Shown here: one piece after another, positions 55,044-63,508 of the stretch
Layout of the letters: every line of letters starts with the position of its first letter
Position numbering within the stretch: position 1 is the stretch's first letter
NCBI RefSeq assembly: GCF_002970975.1
Contig: NZ_PNFA01000016.1
Location: 1 to 64,000, forward strand
From: Microbacterium halophytorum
GTDB taxonomy: Bacteria > Actinomycetota > Actinomycetes > Actinomycetales > Microbacteriaceae
Direction of reading: 5' to 3'
Length of the DNA: 64,000 bases
Program-made: the position numbers and the translations under genes
The notes under the pieces: model-generated
What the model was told of the DNA's origin: nothing
The model's input: only the letters and a program-made list of their open reading frames with translations
Database searches by the model: none

Positions 55044-55054
55044 GTGTGACAATG
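55044..55054 (+). promoter_or_regulatory. Promoter-like element upstream of the peptide-binding lipoprotein
   Basis: GTGTGACAATG lies 72 bases before the start. The same 11-mer occurs at 60762-60772, 66 bases before the start of the shortened paralogue, so the two genes seem to have been duplicated with their promoters. GACAAT could be the -10. Confidence 0.5.
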
Positions 55055-55115
55055 AATCCGAAGTCGCCGCAGTGCCGCGGCGACGCAAATGCACCTTCCC
55101 AGAGAAGAGATACAC

Positions 55116-56738
55116 ATGACATTCTCCCGTGCACGCAGGGCCGCGCTCATCGTCGCGGCCCCGTCCGCGCTCGCGCTCGCGCTGGCCGGATGTGCGACTC
55201 CCGAAGTCGACGGCGGCGACGAGGCCGCGGGCGGCCAGATCATCGTCGGGACGACCGACGCGGTCACGCACCTCGACCCCGCCGGCTCGTACGACAACGG
55301 GTCGCTGACACTGCACACGCAGGTCTTCCCCTACCTCGTCAACACGGCGCCAGGCAGCAACGAGGTCGTGCCCGACCTCGCCGAATCCGCCGAGTTCACG
55401 AGCCCGAACGAATACACCGTGACGCTCCCCGAGGGCCTGACGTGGGCGAACGGCAACGACCTCACCTCCTCCGACGTGAAGTTCACGTTCGACCGCCAGC
55501 TGGCGATCGCCGACCCGAACGGCCCGTCGTCGCTGCTGTTCAACCTCGATTCGGTCGAGACCCCCGACGAGCAGACCGTCGTGTTCAATCTGAAGAGCGA
55601 GAACGATCAGACGTTCCCCTACGTGCTGACGAGCTTCCCCGGCGCGATCGTCGACGAGGAGTCGTTCTCGGCCGACAGCGTCACGCCCGACGCGGACATC
55701 GTCGACGCCGACGCCTTCGGCGGCCCGTACGCGATCGAGAGCTACACGTTCAACGAGCTCGTCGAGCTCGTTCCCAACGAGAACTACTCCGGGCTCGTCG
55801 AGGCCGCCCAGAACGACGGCGTGCTCATCAACTACTACGCCGAGTCATCGAACCTGAAGCTGGCCGTGCAGGACGGCGACGTCGACGTCGCCTACCGCAG
55901 CCTCTCGCCGAGCGACGTCGCCGACCTCGGAACCGACGAGAGCCTCGCGGTGCACGAGGGCCCCGGCGGCGAGATCCGGTACATCGTGTTCAACTTCAAC
56001 ACGCAGCCGTACGGCGCCGCGACCGCAGATGCCGACGAGGAGAAGGCCCTCGCCGTGCGCCAGGCCGTGGCGTCGCTGATCGACCGCGAGTCGCTCAGCG
56101 AGCAGGTCTACGACGGCACCTACACGCCGCTGTACTCGTTCATCCCAGAAGGCTTCGCCGGCGCGACCGAGCCCCTCAAGGAGATGTACGGCGACGGCGA
56201 CGGCGGCCCGTCGGCCGAGGCCGCAGAGAAGGCCCTCACCGACGCGGGCGTCGAGACGCCCGTCGAGCTCGCGCTCCAGTACAGCCCCGACCACTACGGG
56301 CCGAACTCCGCCGACGAGTACGCGCAGATCGAGCAGCAGCTCGAGGCCGACGGCCTGTTCGACGTCACTCTGAACGGCACCGAGTGGGTGCAGTACTCCG
56401 ACGACCGCGTCGCCGACGTCTACCCGGCCTACCAGCTCGGCTGGTTCCCCGACTACTCCGACGCCGACAACTACCTGACGCCGTTCTTCCTGAAGGAGAA
56501 CTTCCTCGTCAACCACTATGACAACCCCGAGGTGAACGACCTCATCCTGCAGCAGGCCTCGACCCCGGACGCCGCGGAGCGCGAGGCGCTCATCGGCGAG
56601 ATCCAGGAGAAGGTCGCACAGGACCTGTCCACCGTTCCCTATCTGCAGGGCGCGCAGGTCGCCGTTGCGGCTTCCGACGTCGAGGGCATCCAGCTCGACG
56701 CGTCGTTCAAGCTCCGCATGTCGACCATCGCCCGCTGA
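55116..56738 (+). CDS. Peptide/nickel-type ABC transporter binding lipoprotein
   Basis: The 540-residue product is a family 5 solute-binding protein (DppA/OppA-like). The signal peptide ends with lipobox LALAGC (lipidated C26). Conserved features are FPYLV, DLAESAEF, LTWANGNDLTSSDVKFTFDR and the C-terminal lobe up to VPYLQGAQVAVAAS. ATG 55116 is preferred over 55089 because it places the basic residues right before the hydrophobic core. Ligand is probably an oligopeptide. A strong hairpin lies between it and the permease genes. Confidence 0.93.
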   Translation: MTFSRARRAALIVAAPSALALALAGCATPEVDGGDEAAGGQIIVGTTDAVTHLDPAGSYDNGSLTLHTQVFPYLVNTAPGSNEVVPDLAESAEFTSPNEYTVTLPEGLTWANGNDLTSSDVKFTFDRQLAIADPNGPSSLLFNLDSVETPDEQTVVFNLKSENDQTFPYVLTSFPGAIVDEESFSADSVTPDADIVDADAFGGPYAIESYTFNELVELVPNENYSGLVEAAQNDGVLINYYAESSNLKLAVQDGDVDVAYRSLSPSDVADLGTDESLAVHEGPGGEIRYIVFNFNTQPYGAATADADEEKALAVRQAVASLIDRESLSEQVYDGTYTPLYSFIPEGFAGATEPLKEMYGDGDGGPSAEAAEKALTDAGVETPVELALQYSPDHYGPNSADEYAQIEQQLEADGLFDVTLNGTEWVQYSDDRVADVYPAYQLGWFPDYSDADNYLTPFFLKENFLVNHYDNPEVNDLILQQASTPDAAEREALIGEIQEKVAQDLSTVPYLQGAQVAVAASDVEGIQLDASFKLRMSTIAR

Positions 56739-56746
56739 CCCGGCGC

Positions 56747-56779
56747 GCGGGGCGGTCCGTCGCCGACGGACCGCCCCGC
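56747..56779 (+). repeat. Hairpin between binding-protein and permease genes
   Basis: A perfect 15-bp stem (56747-56761 with 56765-56779) closes a 3-base loop eight bases past the lipoprotein stop. As in pstS-pstC, it may allow more receptor than permease to be made. Confidence 0.75.
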
Positions 56780-56855
56780 CTCGGCGCTTCGGCGCGCCCG
56801 TCACCCTTCGGGCCGCGCCAGCGCAGAACGCCGGTGACTTCCCACGAGGAATCCC

Positions 56856-57941
56856 GTGACGACCCACACACTGACGGCCGCCGGACCCCAGGCGGCCCCT
56901 CCCCGACAGAAGAAGGCGCAGGGCTCATCGCTCTGGCGCTACCTCCTGATCCGGTTCCTGCTCATCTTCCCGACCATCTTCATCCTGGTCACGACCGTCT
57001 TCCTCATGATGCGCGTGACGGGAGACCCGATCACCGCCGCGCTCGGCGGCCAGCTGCCTCCCGACCAGCTCGCCGAGCGCATCCACGAGGCCGGCTACGA
57101 CCGCCCGCTGATCGTGCAGTACGTCGAGTACCTCGGCAGCATCCTGCGCGGCGACTTCGGCACCACGATCGACGGCCAGCCCATCACCGAGGTCCTGCTC
57201 CGGTACGGCGGCGCGACGCTCGAGCTGGCGTCGTACGCCCTCCTCGTCGCCTTCGTCGTCGGCATCCCGCTCGGCATGCTCGCCGCCGCGATCCGCGACC
57301 GCTGGGGCGACGCGGCGCTGCGCGTGTTCGCGATCCTCTGCTACGCGACGCCCGTGTTCTTCGCGGGCCTGATGCTCAAGCTCGTGTTCTCGAGCTGGCT
57401 CGGCTGGCTGCCCTCGTCCGGCCGCGCCTCGCCCCGCGTCGAGGTGCAGCTGAACAGCATCCCCGGCGCGACCGGCATCTATACGATCGACGCGCTGCGG
57501 ACGGGCCAGTGGGCGCTGATCTCCGATGTGCTCGAGCACGCCGTCCTTCCGGCGATCGCGCTCGGCCTGCTCACCGCCGGTGTCTTCCTGCGCCTCGTGC
57601 GGACCAACGTGATCGGCACGCTGCAGATGCCGTACGTCGACGCGGCCCGCTCGCGCGGCGTCAGCGAGTTCCGCCTCGTGCGCACCCACGCGTACCGGCC
57701 GGCGCTCATCCCGATCATCACGGTCATCGGCCTGCAGATCGCGATGATGCTCGGCGGCGCGATCCTGACCGAGACGACGTTCGAATGGGCCGGCCTCGGC
57801 TATCAGCTGAGCGAGTACCTGAAATCGCGGGACTTCGTCGCGGTGCAGGGCATCGTCGCGCTCCTCGCCGTGATCGTCGCGGTGACCAACTTCATCGTCG
57901 ACGTCATCGCGGCGTTCATCGACCCGAGGGTGAGGTACTGA
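56856..57941 (+). CDS. DppB-like peptide ABC permease
   Basis: The 361-residue protein from GTG 56856 has the DppB/OppB fold: one helix, a large outside domain, then five helices. The ABC coupling loop is DAARSRGVSEFRLVRTHAYR, and VRTNVIGTLQMPYV precedes it. The first 20 residues are Pro/Gln-rich. It ends one base before the DppC-like gene. Confidence 0.93.
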   Translation: MTTHTLTAAGPQAAPPRQKKAQGSSLWRYLLIRFLLIFPTIFILVTTVFLMMRVTGDPITAALGGQLPPDQLAERIHEAGYDRPLIVQYVEYLGSILRGDFGTTIDGQPITEVLLRYGGATLELASYALLVAFVVGIPLGMLAAAIRDRWGDAALRVFAILCYATPVFFAGLMLKLVFSSWLGWLPSSGRASPRVEVQLNSIPGATGIYTIDALRTGQWALISDVLEHAVLPAIALGLLTAGVFLRLVRTNVIGTLQMPYVDAARSRGVSEFRLVRTHAYRPALIPIITVIGLQIAMMLGGAILTETTFEWAGLGYQLSEYLKSRDFVAVQGIVALLAVIVAVTNFIVDVIAAFIDPRVRY

Positions 57942-57942
57942 C

Positions 57943-58893
57943 ATGGCCGAGAACAAGCTCCTCGACCGCCTCCCGGTGATCCGGGACGTGCGGCGCTCCG
58001 TCGGGCTGCAGCGCGGCATGCTGCTGACCGGCCTCGTCATCTGCGCCGTCTTCGTGTTCGTCGCGGTCTTCGCGCCGCTCCTCGCACCCTACGGGTACGC
58101 GCAGCTCGCCTCCGACGCCGGCGAATCGTTCGCCCCGCGCGAGGCGCCCAGCGCCGAGCACCTGTGGGGCACGACGATCGCTGGCTACGACGTCTTCTCC
58201 CGCGTACTGTGGGGCGCCAGGACGGCGGCCCTCGTGATCATCGTGTCCGTCGTGATGAGTATCTTCCTCGGAATCCTGATCGGTGTCGTCTCCGGCTACC
58301 TCGGCGGCTGGCTCGACCGGGTGCTCGTCGTCGTCTGCGACGCGATCTACGCGTTCCCCTCCCTGCTGCTCGCGATCGTCAGCGCGATCGTGATCACGGG
58401 CGGCCAGTCGAGCCTGTGGGGCGGCATCCTCGCCACCGCGATCTCGATCACGGTCGTGTTCATCCCGCAGTACTTCCGCGTCGTCCGGGCGGAGACGCTC
58501 CGGATCAAGACCGAGGCGTACGTCGAGTCGGCGCGTGTCGTCGGCGCCTCGACGTGGCGCATCATGGTTCGCCACGTTCTGCGCAACGCGACGCGCAGCC
58601 TGCCGCTGCTGTTCACCCTGAACGCCGCGGAGGCGATCCTCACGATCGCGGGCCTCGGATTCCTCGGCTTCGGCATCGAGCCGAGCGCCGCCGCCGAGTG
58701 GGGCTACGACCTGAACCGCGCGGTGGAGGACGTCACGGCCGGCCGCTGGTGGACGGCCGTGTTCCCCGGCCTGGCGATCGTGCTCGTGGTGCTCGGCCTC
58801 ACTCTCGTCGGCGAGAGCATGAACGACCTCGCCGACCCGCGCCTGCGCACCCGCCGGCGCGCGAAGCGCCAGAACAAGGAGGTCGCGGCATGA
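57943..58893 (+). CDS. DppC-like peptide ABC permease
   Basis: The 316-residue protein has the DppC/OppC layout with an N-terminal helix, PSAEHLWGTTIAGYDVFSRV before helix 2, and the coupling loop ESARVVGASTWRIMVRHVLR. AEWGYDLN and WWTAVFPG close the family signature. Its stop overlaps the ATPase start as ATGA, and it is preceded by DppB with a single base between. Confidence 0.93.
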   Translation: MAENKLLDRLPVIRDVRRSVGLQRGMLLTGLVICAVFVFVAVFAPLLAPYGYAQLASDAGESFAPREAPSAEHLWGTTIAGYDVFSRVLWGARTAALVIIVSVVMSIFLGILIGVVSGYLGGWLDRVLVVVCDAIYAFPSLLLAIVSAIVITGGQSSLWGGILATAISITVVFIPQYFRVVRAETLRIKTEAYVESARVVGASTWRIMVRHVLRNATRSLPLLFTLNAAEAILTIAGLGFLGFGIEPSAAAEWGYDLNRAVEDVTAGRWWTAVFPGLAIVLVVLGLTLVGESMNDLADPRLRTRRRAKRQNKEVAA

Positions 58894-60536
58894 GCGGCGC
58901 AGCGAACGCGGTCGAGGTCTCGGGCCTCGACATCACCTTCGCCACCGACGGCGGCGACGTCCACGCGGTGCACGGCATCGATATCGACGTGCGCGAGCGC
59001 GAGGTGCTCGCGATCGTCGGCGAATCCGGATCGGGCAAGACCGTCACGGCGCGCGCCCTGCTCGGGCTGCTGCCCGAGACGGCCACCGCATCCGGTGCCG
59101 TCGTCGTGAACGGCATCGACGTCGTCGGGCTCTCCCCCGCGCGGCTGCGCGAGCTGCGGGGCTCGGAGGCGGCGATGATCTTCCAGGAGCCGATGACGGC
59201 CCTCAACCCGGTCTTCCCCGTCGGGTGGCAGATCGCAGAGGGCTTGCGCGCGCACCGGAAGCTCTCGAAGAAGGCCGCGCGGGCCATCGCGATCGACATG
59301 CTGGGCAAGGTGGGCATCCCGGATCCGGAGACGAGGGTGGATCACTATCCCCACCAGTTCTCGGGCGGGCAGAAGCAGCGCATCGTGATCGCGCAGGCGC
59401 TCGCGATGGGCCCGAAGGTGCTCATCGCGGACGAGCCGACCACGGCGCTCGACGTGACGGTGCAGGCCGAGATCCTCGACCTGCTGCGGCGCGTGCGCGA
59501 CGAGTTCGGCACGGCGATCGTGCTCATCACGCACAACATGGGCGTCGTCGCCGATCTCGCCGACCGCGTGTGCGTGATGTTCCGCGGCGACGTCGTCGAG
59601 ACCGCCCCGGCATCCGAGCTGTTCCGGGCGCCGAGGGCCGAGTACACCCGCAGCCTGCTGGCCGCCGTGCCGCGGCTGGAGATCGCCGACCGGCAGTGGG
59701 AGGGTGACCGGGACGCGCGGCCGATCGTGTCGGCGACGGGGCTCGAGATCACCTACCCCGGCCGCTTCGGGCGGGAGGGGTTCCGCGCGGTCGACGGCGT
59801 CGATTTCGCGATCCGCCCGGGAGAGGTCCTCGGCCTCGTCGGCGAGTCCGGCTCGGGCAAGTCGACGATCGGGCGCGCGATCGCGGGCCTGACCGCCGTC
59901 ACGGGCGGCTCCCTCGACGTGCTCGGCGTCGAGATGAACGGCGTGAGCCAGCGCAGCCTGCGCCCGCACCGCAAGGACGTCGGCTTCGTGTTCCAGGACC
60001 CGGCGTCGAGCTTCAACCCGCTGCTGACGGTCGGCGCGGCGGTCGCCGAGCCGCTCATCGTGCACGGCGAGGCGAAGGACGTCGACGATGCGGAGGGCCG
60101 CGTCGTCGAGCTGCTCGAGGCCGTCGAGCTGCCGGCGCACTTCGCACGCCGGTTCCCGCACGAGCTGTCGGGCGGACAGCGCCAGCGGGCGTCCCTCGCG
60201 CGCGGGCTCGCGCTGTCGCCGAAGCTGCTGATCGCCGACGAGCCGACGAGCGCGCTCGACGTCTCGGTCCAGGCGACGGTGCTCGAGCTGTTCCAGGAGC
60301 TGCAGCGCCGCTTCGGATTCGCCAGCCTGTTCATCACGCACGATCTGGCGGTGGTCGACCTGCTCGCCCACCGCGTCGCCGTGCTGCACCAGGGCCGCGT
60401 CGTCGAACAGGGCAGGACGGCCGACGTGCTGGGCAGCCCCGTCGAGGACTACACGCGCCGCTTGATCGCGTCGCTCCCGATCCCCGACCCGGAGGCCCAG
60501 GCGGCCCGCCGCGAGCAGCGACGGGCGATCGGCTGA
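58890..60536 (+). CDS. Fused double ATPase of the peptide ABC transporter
   Basis: The 548-residue protein joins the DppD- and DppF-like ATPases. The first half has Walker A GESGSGKT, signature FSGGQKQR and Walker B LIADEPTTALD; the second has GESGSGKS, LSGGQRQR and LIADEPTSALD, with VFQDPASSFNPLL as Q loop. A linker near residue 275 joins them. Both sites look functional. Fused forms are common in actinobacteria. ATG 58890 overlaps the previous stop by four bases. Confidence 0.94.
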   Translation: MSGAANAVEVSGLDITFATDGGDVHAVHGIDIDVREREVLAIVGESGSGKTVTARALLGLLPETATASGAVVVNGIDVVGLSPARLRELRGSEAAMIFQEPMTALNPVFPVGWQIAEGLRAHRKLSKKAARAIAIDMLGKVGIPDPETRVDHYPHQFSGGQKQRIVIAQALAMGPKVLIADEPTTALDVTVQAEILDLLRRVRDEFGTAIVLITHNMGVVADLADRVCVMFRGDVVETAPASELFRAPRAEYTRSLLAAVPRLEIADRQWEGDRDARPIVSATGLEITYPGRFGREGFRAVDGVDFAIRPGEVLGLVGESGSGKSTIGRAIAGLTAVTGGSLDVLGVEMNGVSQRSLRPHRKDVGFVFQDPASSFNPLLTVGAAVAEPLIVHGEAKDVDDAEGRVVELLEAVELPAHFARRFPHELSGGQRQRASLARGLALSPKLLIADEPTSALDVSVQATVLELFQELQRRFGFASLFITHDLAVVDLLAHRVAVLHQGRVVEQGRTADVLGSPVEDYTRRLIASLPIPDPEAQAARREQRRAIG

Positions 60537-60606
60537 CCCTGGCGCCCCTGGCGCTCGCTGCGGTGCGACGAGCGCCGCTTGCGGCGCCCCGGCCATAGGC
60601 GATTTC

Positions 60607-60651
60607 CCCCGAGACTAGGCCGTTTCCACCCGATCCGGCCTAGTTTCGGGG
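60607..60651. repeat. 15-bp inverted repeat downstream of the double ATPase gene
   Basis: CCCCGAGACTAGGCC (60607-60621) pairs with GGCCTAGTTTCGGGG (60637-60651) with one G-U pair; the loop is 15 bases. It lies 71 bases past the stop in a 291-bp gap. Its lower GC core (CTAG, TTTC) is unlike the other terminators here, so it may be a dispersed repeat. Confidence 0.6.
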
Positions 60652-60761
60652 ATTCTGCCTGATCTCGGCACAGGCCCTCTGCCTCCGTTCAGATCGCGCT
60701 GCGCCGACGGCATTCGGTCGGAGCGCCGCCGGGCCCGCCTCCCGGGTCGACGGCTCGCGCC

Positions 60762-60772
60762 GTGTGACAATG
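60762..60772 (+). promoter_or_regulatory. Promoter-like element of the shortened binding protein
   Basis: GTGTGACAATG is identical to the element at 55044-55054 before the full-length paralogue and at nearly the same distance from the start. Little else in the two leaders is alike, so its conservation suggests function. Confidence 0.5.
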
Positions 60773-60827
60773 GCGCCCGAGCCGCTCCGCGCGGCGCAGC
60801 CGCGTATCCCACGGACCGGAGAACCTC

Positions 60828-61817
60828 ATGCCGCGCTCCCGCAGGCCCCAACCCGCCATCCTGATCACCGCCACGGCGGCGGTCGCCGTCGCCGTGTCCG
60901 GATGCGGCGGCGCCGAGGTCGAACAGGCGGCCAGCACCGAGGTCGGGCCGATCGTCATCGGCACGGCCGCCCCCGTCACGGCGCTCGACCCCGCGGCGTC
61001 GTCCGACGCCGGTTCCCGGCTGCTGCAGGCGCAGGTGTTCCCGTACCTGCTCGGCTCCGCCCCCGGCAGCAGCGAAGTCGTGCCCGACCTCGCGGAGTCC
61101 GCCGAGTTCACGGCACCGACCCAATACACCGTGACGCTCCCCGCCGGCCTGACCTGGGCCAACGGCCACGACCTGACCTCGTCCGATGTGAAGTTCTCCT
61201 TCGACCGGCAGCTCCGGATCGCCGACGAGGAGGGTCCATCGGCGATGCTCGCGAACATCACCTGGCTCGACACCCCGGACGACCGGACGATCGTCTTCAA
61301 CCTCAGGACCGAGAACGACCGGACGTTCCCGCAGGTCCTGGCGGGCGCCGCCGGCGCGATCGTGGACGAGGAGGTGTTCTCGGCGCACGGCGCGACGACG
61401 GACGCCGCCATCGTCGGCGGGAGCGCATTCGGCGGGCCCTACGCGATCCAGACCTACACCTTCAACGAGCTCGTCGACCTCGTGCCCAACCCGAGCTACT
61501 CCGGCCTCATCGATACCGCGCAGAACGACGGGGTCCGGATCGACTTCTTCGATGCGTCCTCCGAGCTGTCGAGCGCGATACGAGACGGCGACGTCGATGT
61601 CGCGTACGGCGGACTCTCGGCGGGCGACGTCGAGGAGCTCGGTGCGGAAGACGGCCTGACTGTGCACGAGGCGCCCGTCGCCGCGGCGCACGGCACACCG
61701 GATATGCCCGAGGTCCCGGCGATCGAGGGAACGCAGGTCGCCGTCGCGGCCGCCGGCGTCGAGGGCGTCCAGCTCGACGCCTCGTCGACGCTGCGCATGT
61801 CGCTCCTCACCCGCTGA
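60828..61817 (+). CDS. Shortened paralogue of the peptide-binding lipoprotein, lacking most of one lobe
   Basis: The 329-residue product aligns without gaps to residues 1-280 of the 540-residue binding protein at 55116, and its last 30 residues match that protein's C-terminus (QVAVAA-VEG-QLDAS-LRMS). In between, 211 residues are missing in frame. The lipobox SGC (lipidated C26) and the lobe I motifs FPYL, LTWANGHDLTSSDVKFSFDR and FGGPYAIQTYTFNELV remain. The reading frame is intact although the two copies have diverged at roughly a third of positions. It may be a decaying gene or a repurposed surface protein; ligand binding as in the parent is unlikely. Confidence 0.85.
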   Translation: MPRSRRPQPAILITATAAVAVAVSGCGGAEVEQAASTEVGPIVIGTAAPVTALDPAASSDAGSRLLQAQVFPYLLGSAPGSSEVVPDLAESAEFTAPTQYTVTLPAGLTWANGHDLTSSDVKFSFDRQLRIADEEGPSAMLANITWLDTPDDRTIVFNLRTENDRTFPQVLAGAAGAIVDEEVFSAHGATTDAAIVGGSAFGGPYAIQTYTFNELVDLVPNPSYSGLIDTAQNDGVRIDFFDASSELSSAIRDGDVDVAYGGLSAGDVEELGAEDGLTVHEAPVAAAHGTPDMPEVPAIEGTQVAVAAAGVEGVQLDASSTLRMSLLTR

Positions 61818-61886
61818 CCCCGCGTGCGGCCGAGCACCGTCGCGGCGCACGGCCCCACCGCAGGCGTGCCGATTCACCGGCGCCCC

Positions 61887-61937
61887 TTGACATCGGCGCG
61901 CCTTGTCGCATACTTAAGCTATCCACTAATTAAGGAT
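61887..61937 (+). promoter_or_regulatory. Promoter and candidate operator of the arsR gene
   Basis: TTGACA (61887-61892) and TACTTA (61911-61916) are 18 bases apart. An AT-rich inverted repeat overlaps the -10: CTTAA at 61913-61917 with TTAAG at 61930-61934. A second candidate is ATCC/GGAT around TAATTA at 61921-61937. ArsR proteins usually bind such sites near their own promoters. Confidence 0.55.
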
Positions 61938-61945
61938 GTAGTGAA

Positions 61946-62323
61946 ATGAAGCAGGCGACCGATCCGCTGTCCCGGGTGTTCCAGGCGCTCGGCGACCCCA
62001 CCCGGCGCGGCATCCTCGAGCGGCTCAGCTCGGGGGAAGCCACGGTGGGCGAGCTCGCAGAGCCGTTCGAGATCAGCGCACCGGCCATCTCACAGCACCT
62101 GCGCGTTCTGGAGGGGGCCGGCCTCATCGAGCGGTCGACCCGCGCCCAGTGGCGGGTGTGCTCGATCCACCCGGAGGCGTTCGACGAGGCCACCGCGTGG
62201 ATCGAGACCAACAGGGCGCTCTGGCAGTCGCAGTTCGATCGTCTCGACGACGTGCTGGCCGGACTGCGGCCCCCGCACGAAGGACCCCCCACGCCATCGA
62301 CAGCACCACGACACGAGGAGTGA
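61946..62323 (+). CDS. ArsR-family regulator
   Basis: The 125-residue protein has the ArsR winged helix (residues 9-95): FQALGDPTRRGILERLSSGE, VGELAEPFEISAPAISQHLR and VLEGAGLIERSTRAQWRV. No cysteine metal-binding pair (CxCxxC) is present, so it is not an arsenic or cadmium sensor of the classical kind. AAGGA precedes ATG 61946. The SRPBCC gene starts two bases after its stop, a pairing typical of ArsR-SRPBCC operons. Confidence 0.92.
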   Translation: MKQATDPLSRVFQALGDPTRRGILERLSSGEATVGELAEPFEISAPAISQHLRVLEGAGLIERSTRAQWRVCSIHPEAFDEATAWIETNRALWQSQFDRLDDVLAGLRPPHEGPPTPSTAPRHEE

Positions 62324-62325
62324 CG

Positions 62326-62790
62326 ATGTCCACCGCAGAATTCACCATCACCCGCACCTTCGACGCGCCGAGGGAGGCCGTCTGGCGCGCGTGGACCGAC
62401 CCCGCCCTCGCCGCGCGGTGGTGGCACCCGCACGAGGTGGCCACGCCGCCCGAGAGCGTCAGCATCGACCTGCGCGAGGGCGGCGGCTACGCCTACCTCA
62501 TGGTCGACCCGACCGGCGGCGAGTGGCCCACGGCGGGCGAGTACCTCGAGATCCGCGAGCCCGAGCGGCTCCGCTTCACCTGGGGGTCGCCTGGCGACCC
62601 ACGCGGCGACGGCGTGCCCGTCATCACGGTCGACCTCGCCGAGCGGGAGGACGGCCGTACCGAGATGACCTTCCGCCTCGTCGGCATGCCAGACGACCGC
62701 GGCGCCGAGCACGGCGTCCACGACGGCTGGACGGAGGCCTTCGAGGAGCTCGACGAAACGCTGCCCGACCTGCCGCAGCGGGCACTCTGA
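62326..62790 (+). CDS. SRPBCC (AHSA1-like) domain protein
   Basis: The 154-residue protein has the START/Bet v1-like fold of the AHSA1 group: FTITRTFDAPREAVWRAWTD at the N-terminus, RWWHPHEV, and DGWTEAFEELDETL at the C-terminus. Such proteins bind hydrophobic ligands; some cooperate with the ArsR repressor beside them. ATG 62326 has GAGGAG upstream, in the arsR 3' end. No catalytic role is certain. Confidence 0.9.
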   Translation: MSTAEFTITRTFDAPREAVWRAWTDPALAARWWHPHEVATPPESVSIDLREGGGYAYLMVDPTGGEWPTAGEYLEIREPERLRFTWGSPGDPRGDGVPVITVDLAEREDGRTEMTFRLVGMPDDRGAEHGVHDGWTEAFEELDETLPDLPQRAL

Positions 62791-62966
62791 CGAGGCGGCG
62801 CCAGGGGCGGAGTCGCGGATCGCGCCGCCGACACCGCCCCGGGCGCCTCACTCCGCGCTCCGTTCGCGCGGTTCCGCAGGACGCCGACGGCCGAGGCCCC
62901 TGCCGCGCACCGTTCGGCGGCGCGACGCTCCTTCCGCCGGCCGGCGCCCCGGCGTAGCCTGGCGCC

Positions 62967-63362
62967 ATGGCGACCATGGCGGATGTCGAGCGGATCGCCG
63001 AGGCCCTGCCCGACGTGGCGATGAAGCCCGCGTGGGGCAACCGGATGTGGCGGGTGCACGGGCGCGGCTTCGTCTGGGAGCGCCCGCTGAACCGTACCGA
63101 CCTCGCGGCGCTCGGGAACGCCGCGCCGGGCGGCGAGATCGCGGCCGCCCGCGTCGAGCACGAGGTCGTGAAGGAGGCGATGGTCGCCTCGGAGCCCGAC
63201 CTGTTCTTCACGATCCCGCACTTCGACGACTACGCCGCCGTGCTCATCCGGCTCGGGGCGATCGGCGCCGATCGCCTGCGGGAGGTCATCGTCGACGCCT
63301 GGCTCGACCGCGCTCCCGCTCGGCTGGCGGAGCAGTACCTCTCGGACAACCCGCCGGGATGA
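62967..63362 (+). CDS. MmcQ/YjbR-family protein
   Basis: The 131-residue product resembles MmcQ/YjbR proteins, a small fold with a DNA-binding-like double-wing topology and no settled function. Typical elements are VERIAEALPDVAMKPAWGNR and LFFTIPHFDDYAAVLIRLG. ATG 62967 is used; a second ATG lies three codons on. It is separate from the ArsR operon by 176 bases without a clear feature. Confidence 0.8.
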   Translation: MATMADVERIAEALPDVAMKPAWGNRMWRVHGRGFVWERPLNRTDLAALGNAAPGGEIAAARVEHEVVKEAMVASEPDLFFTIPHFDDYAAVLIRLGAIGADRLREVIVDAWLDRAPARLAEQYLSDNPPG

Positions 63363-63383
63363 GCGCGCCGCGCCGCGCACGAC

Positions 63384-63431
63384 CGAGGAGATTCAGCAGC
63401 ATCGAGGAGGTATCCACGAGGAATCTCCTCG
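63384..63431. repeat. Inverted repeat past the YjbR-like gene
   Basis: CGAGGAGATTC (63384-63394) is the exact reverse complement of GAATCTCCTCG (63421-63431). An internal CGAGGAG copy at 63403-63409 can also pair with the right arm, so two folds compete. It may end the YjbR-like transcript. Confidence 0.5.
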
Positions 63432-63465
63432 AAGATGCCCAGGCTCCTCGATAGTGCGCGCCTCC

Positions 63466-63505
63466 GAGCGGGTCACCGCCCGCATTCGCGGGCGGTGACC
63501 CGCTC
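63466..63505 (-). terminator. Terminator of ispG
   Basis: A perfect 18-bp stem (63466-63483 with 63488-63505) closes a 4-base ATTC loop directly past the ispG stop. Confidence 0.85.
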
Positions 63506-63508
63506 GCG

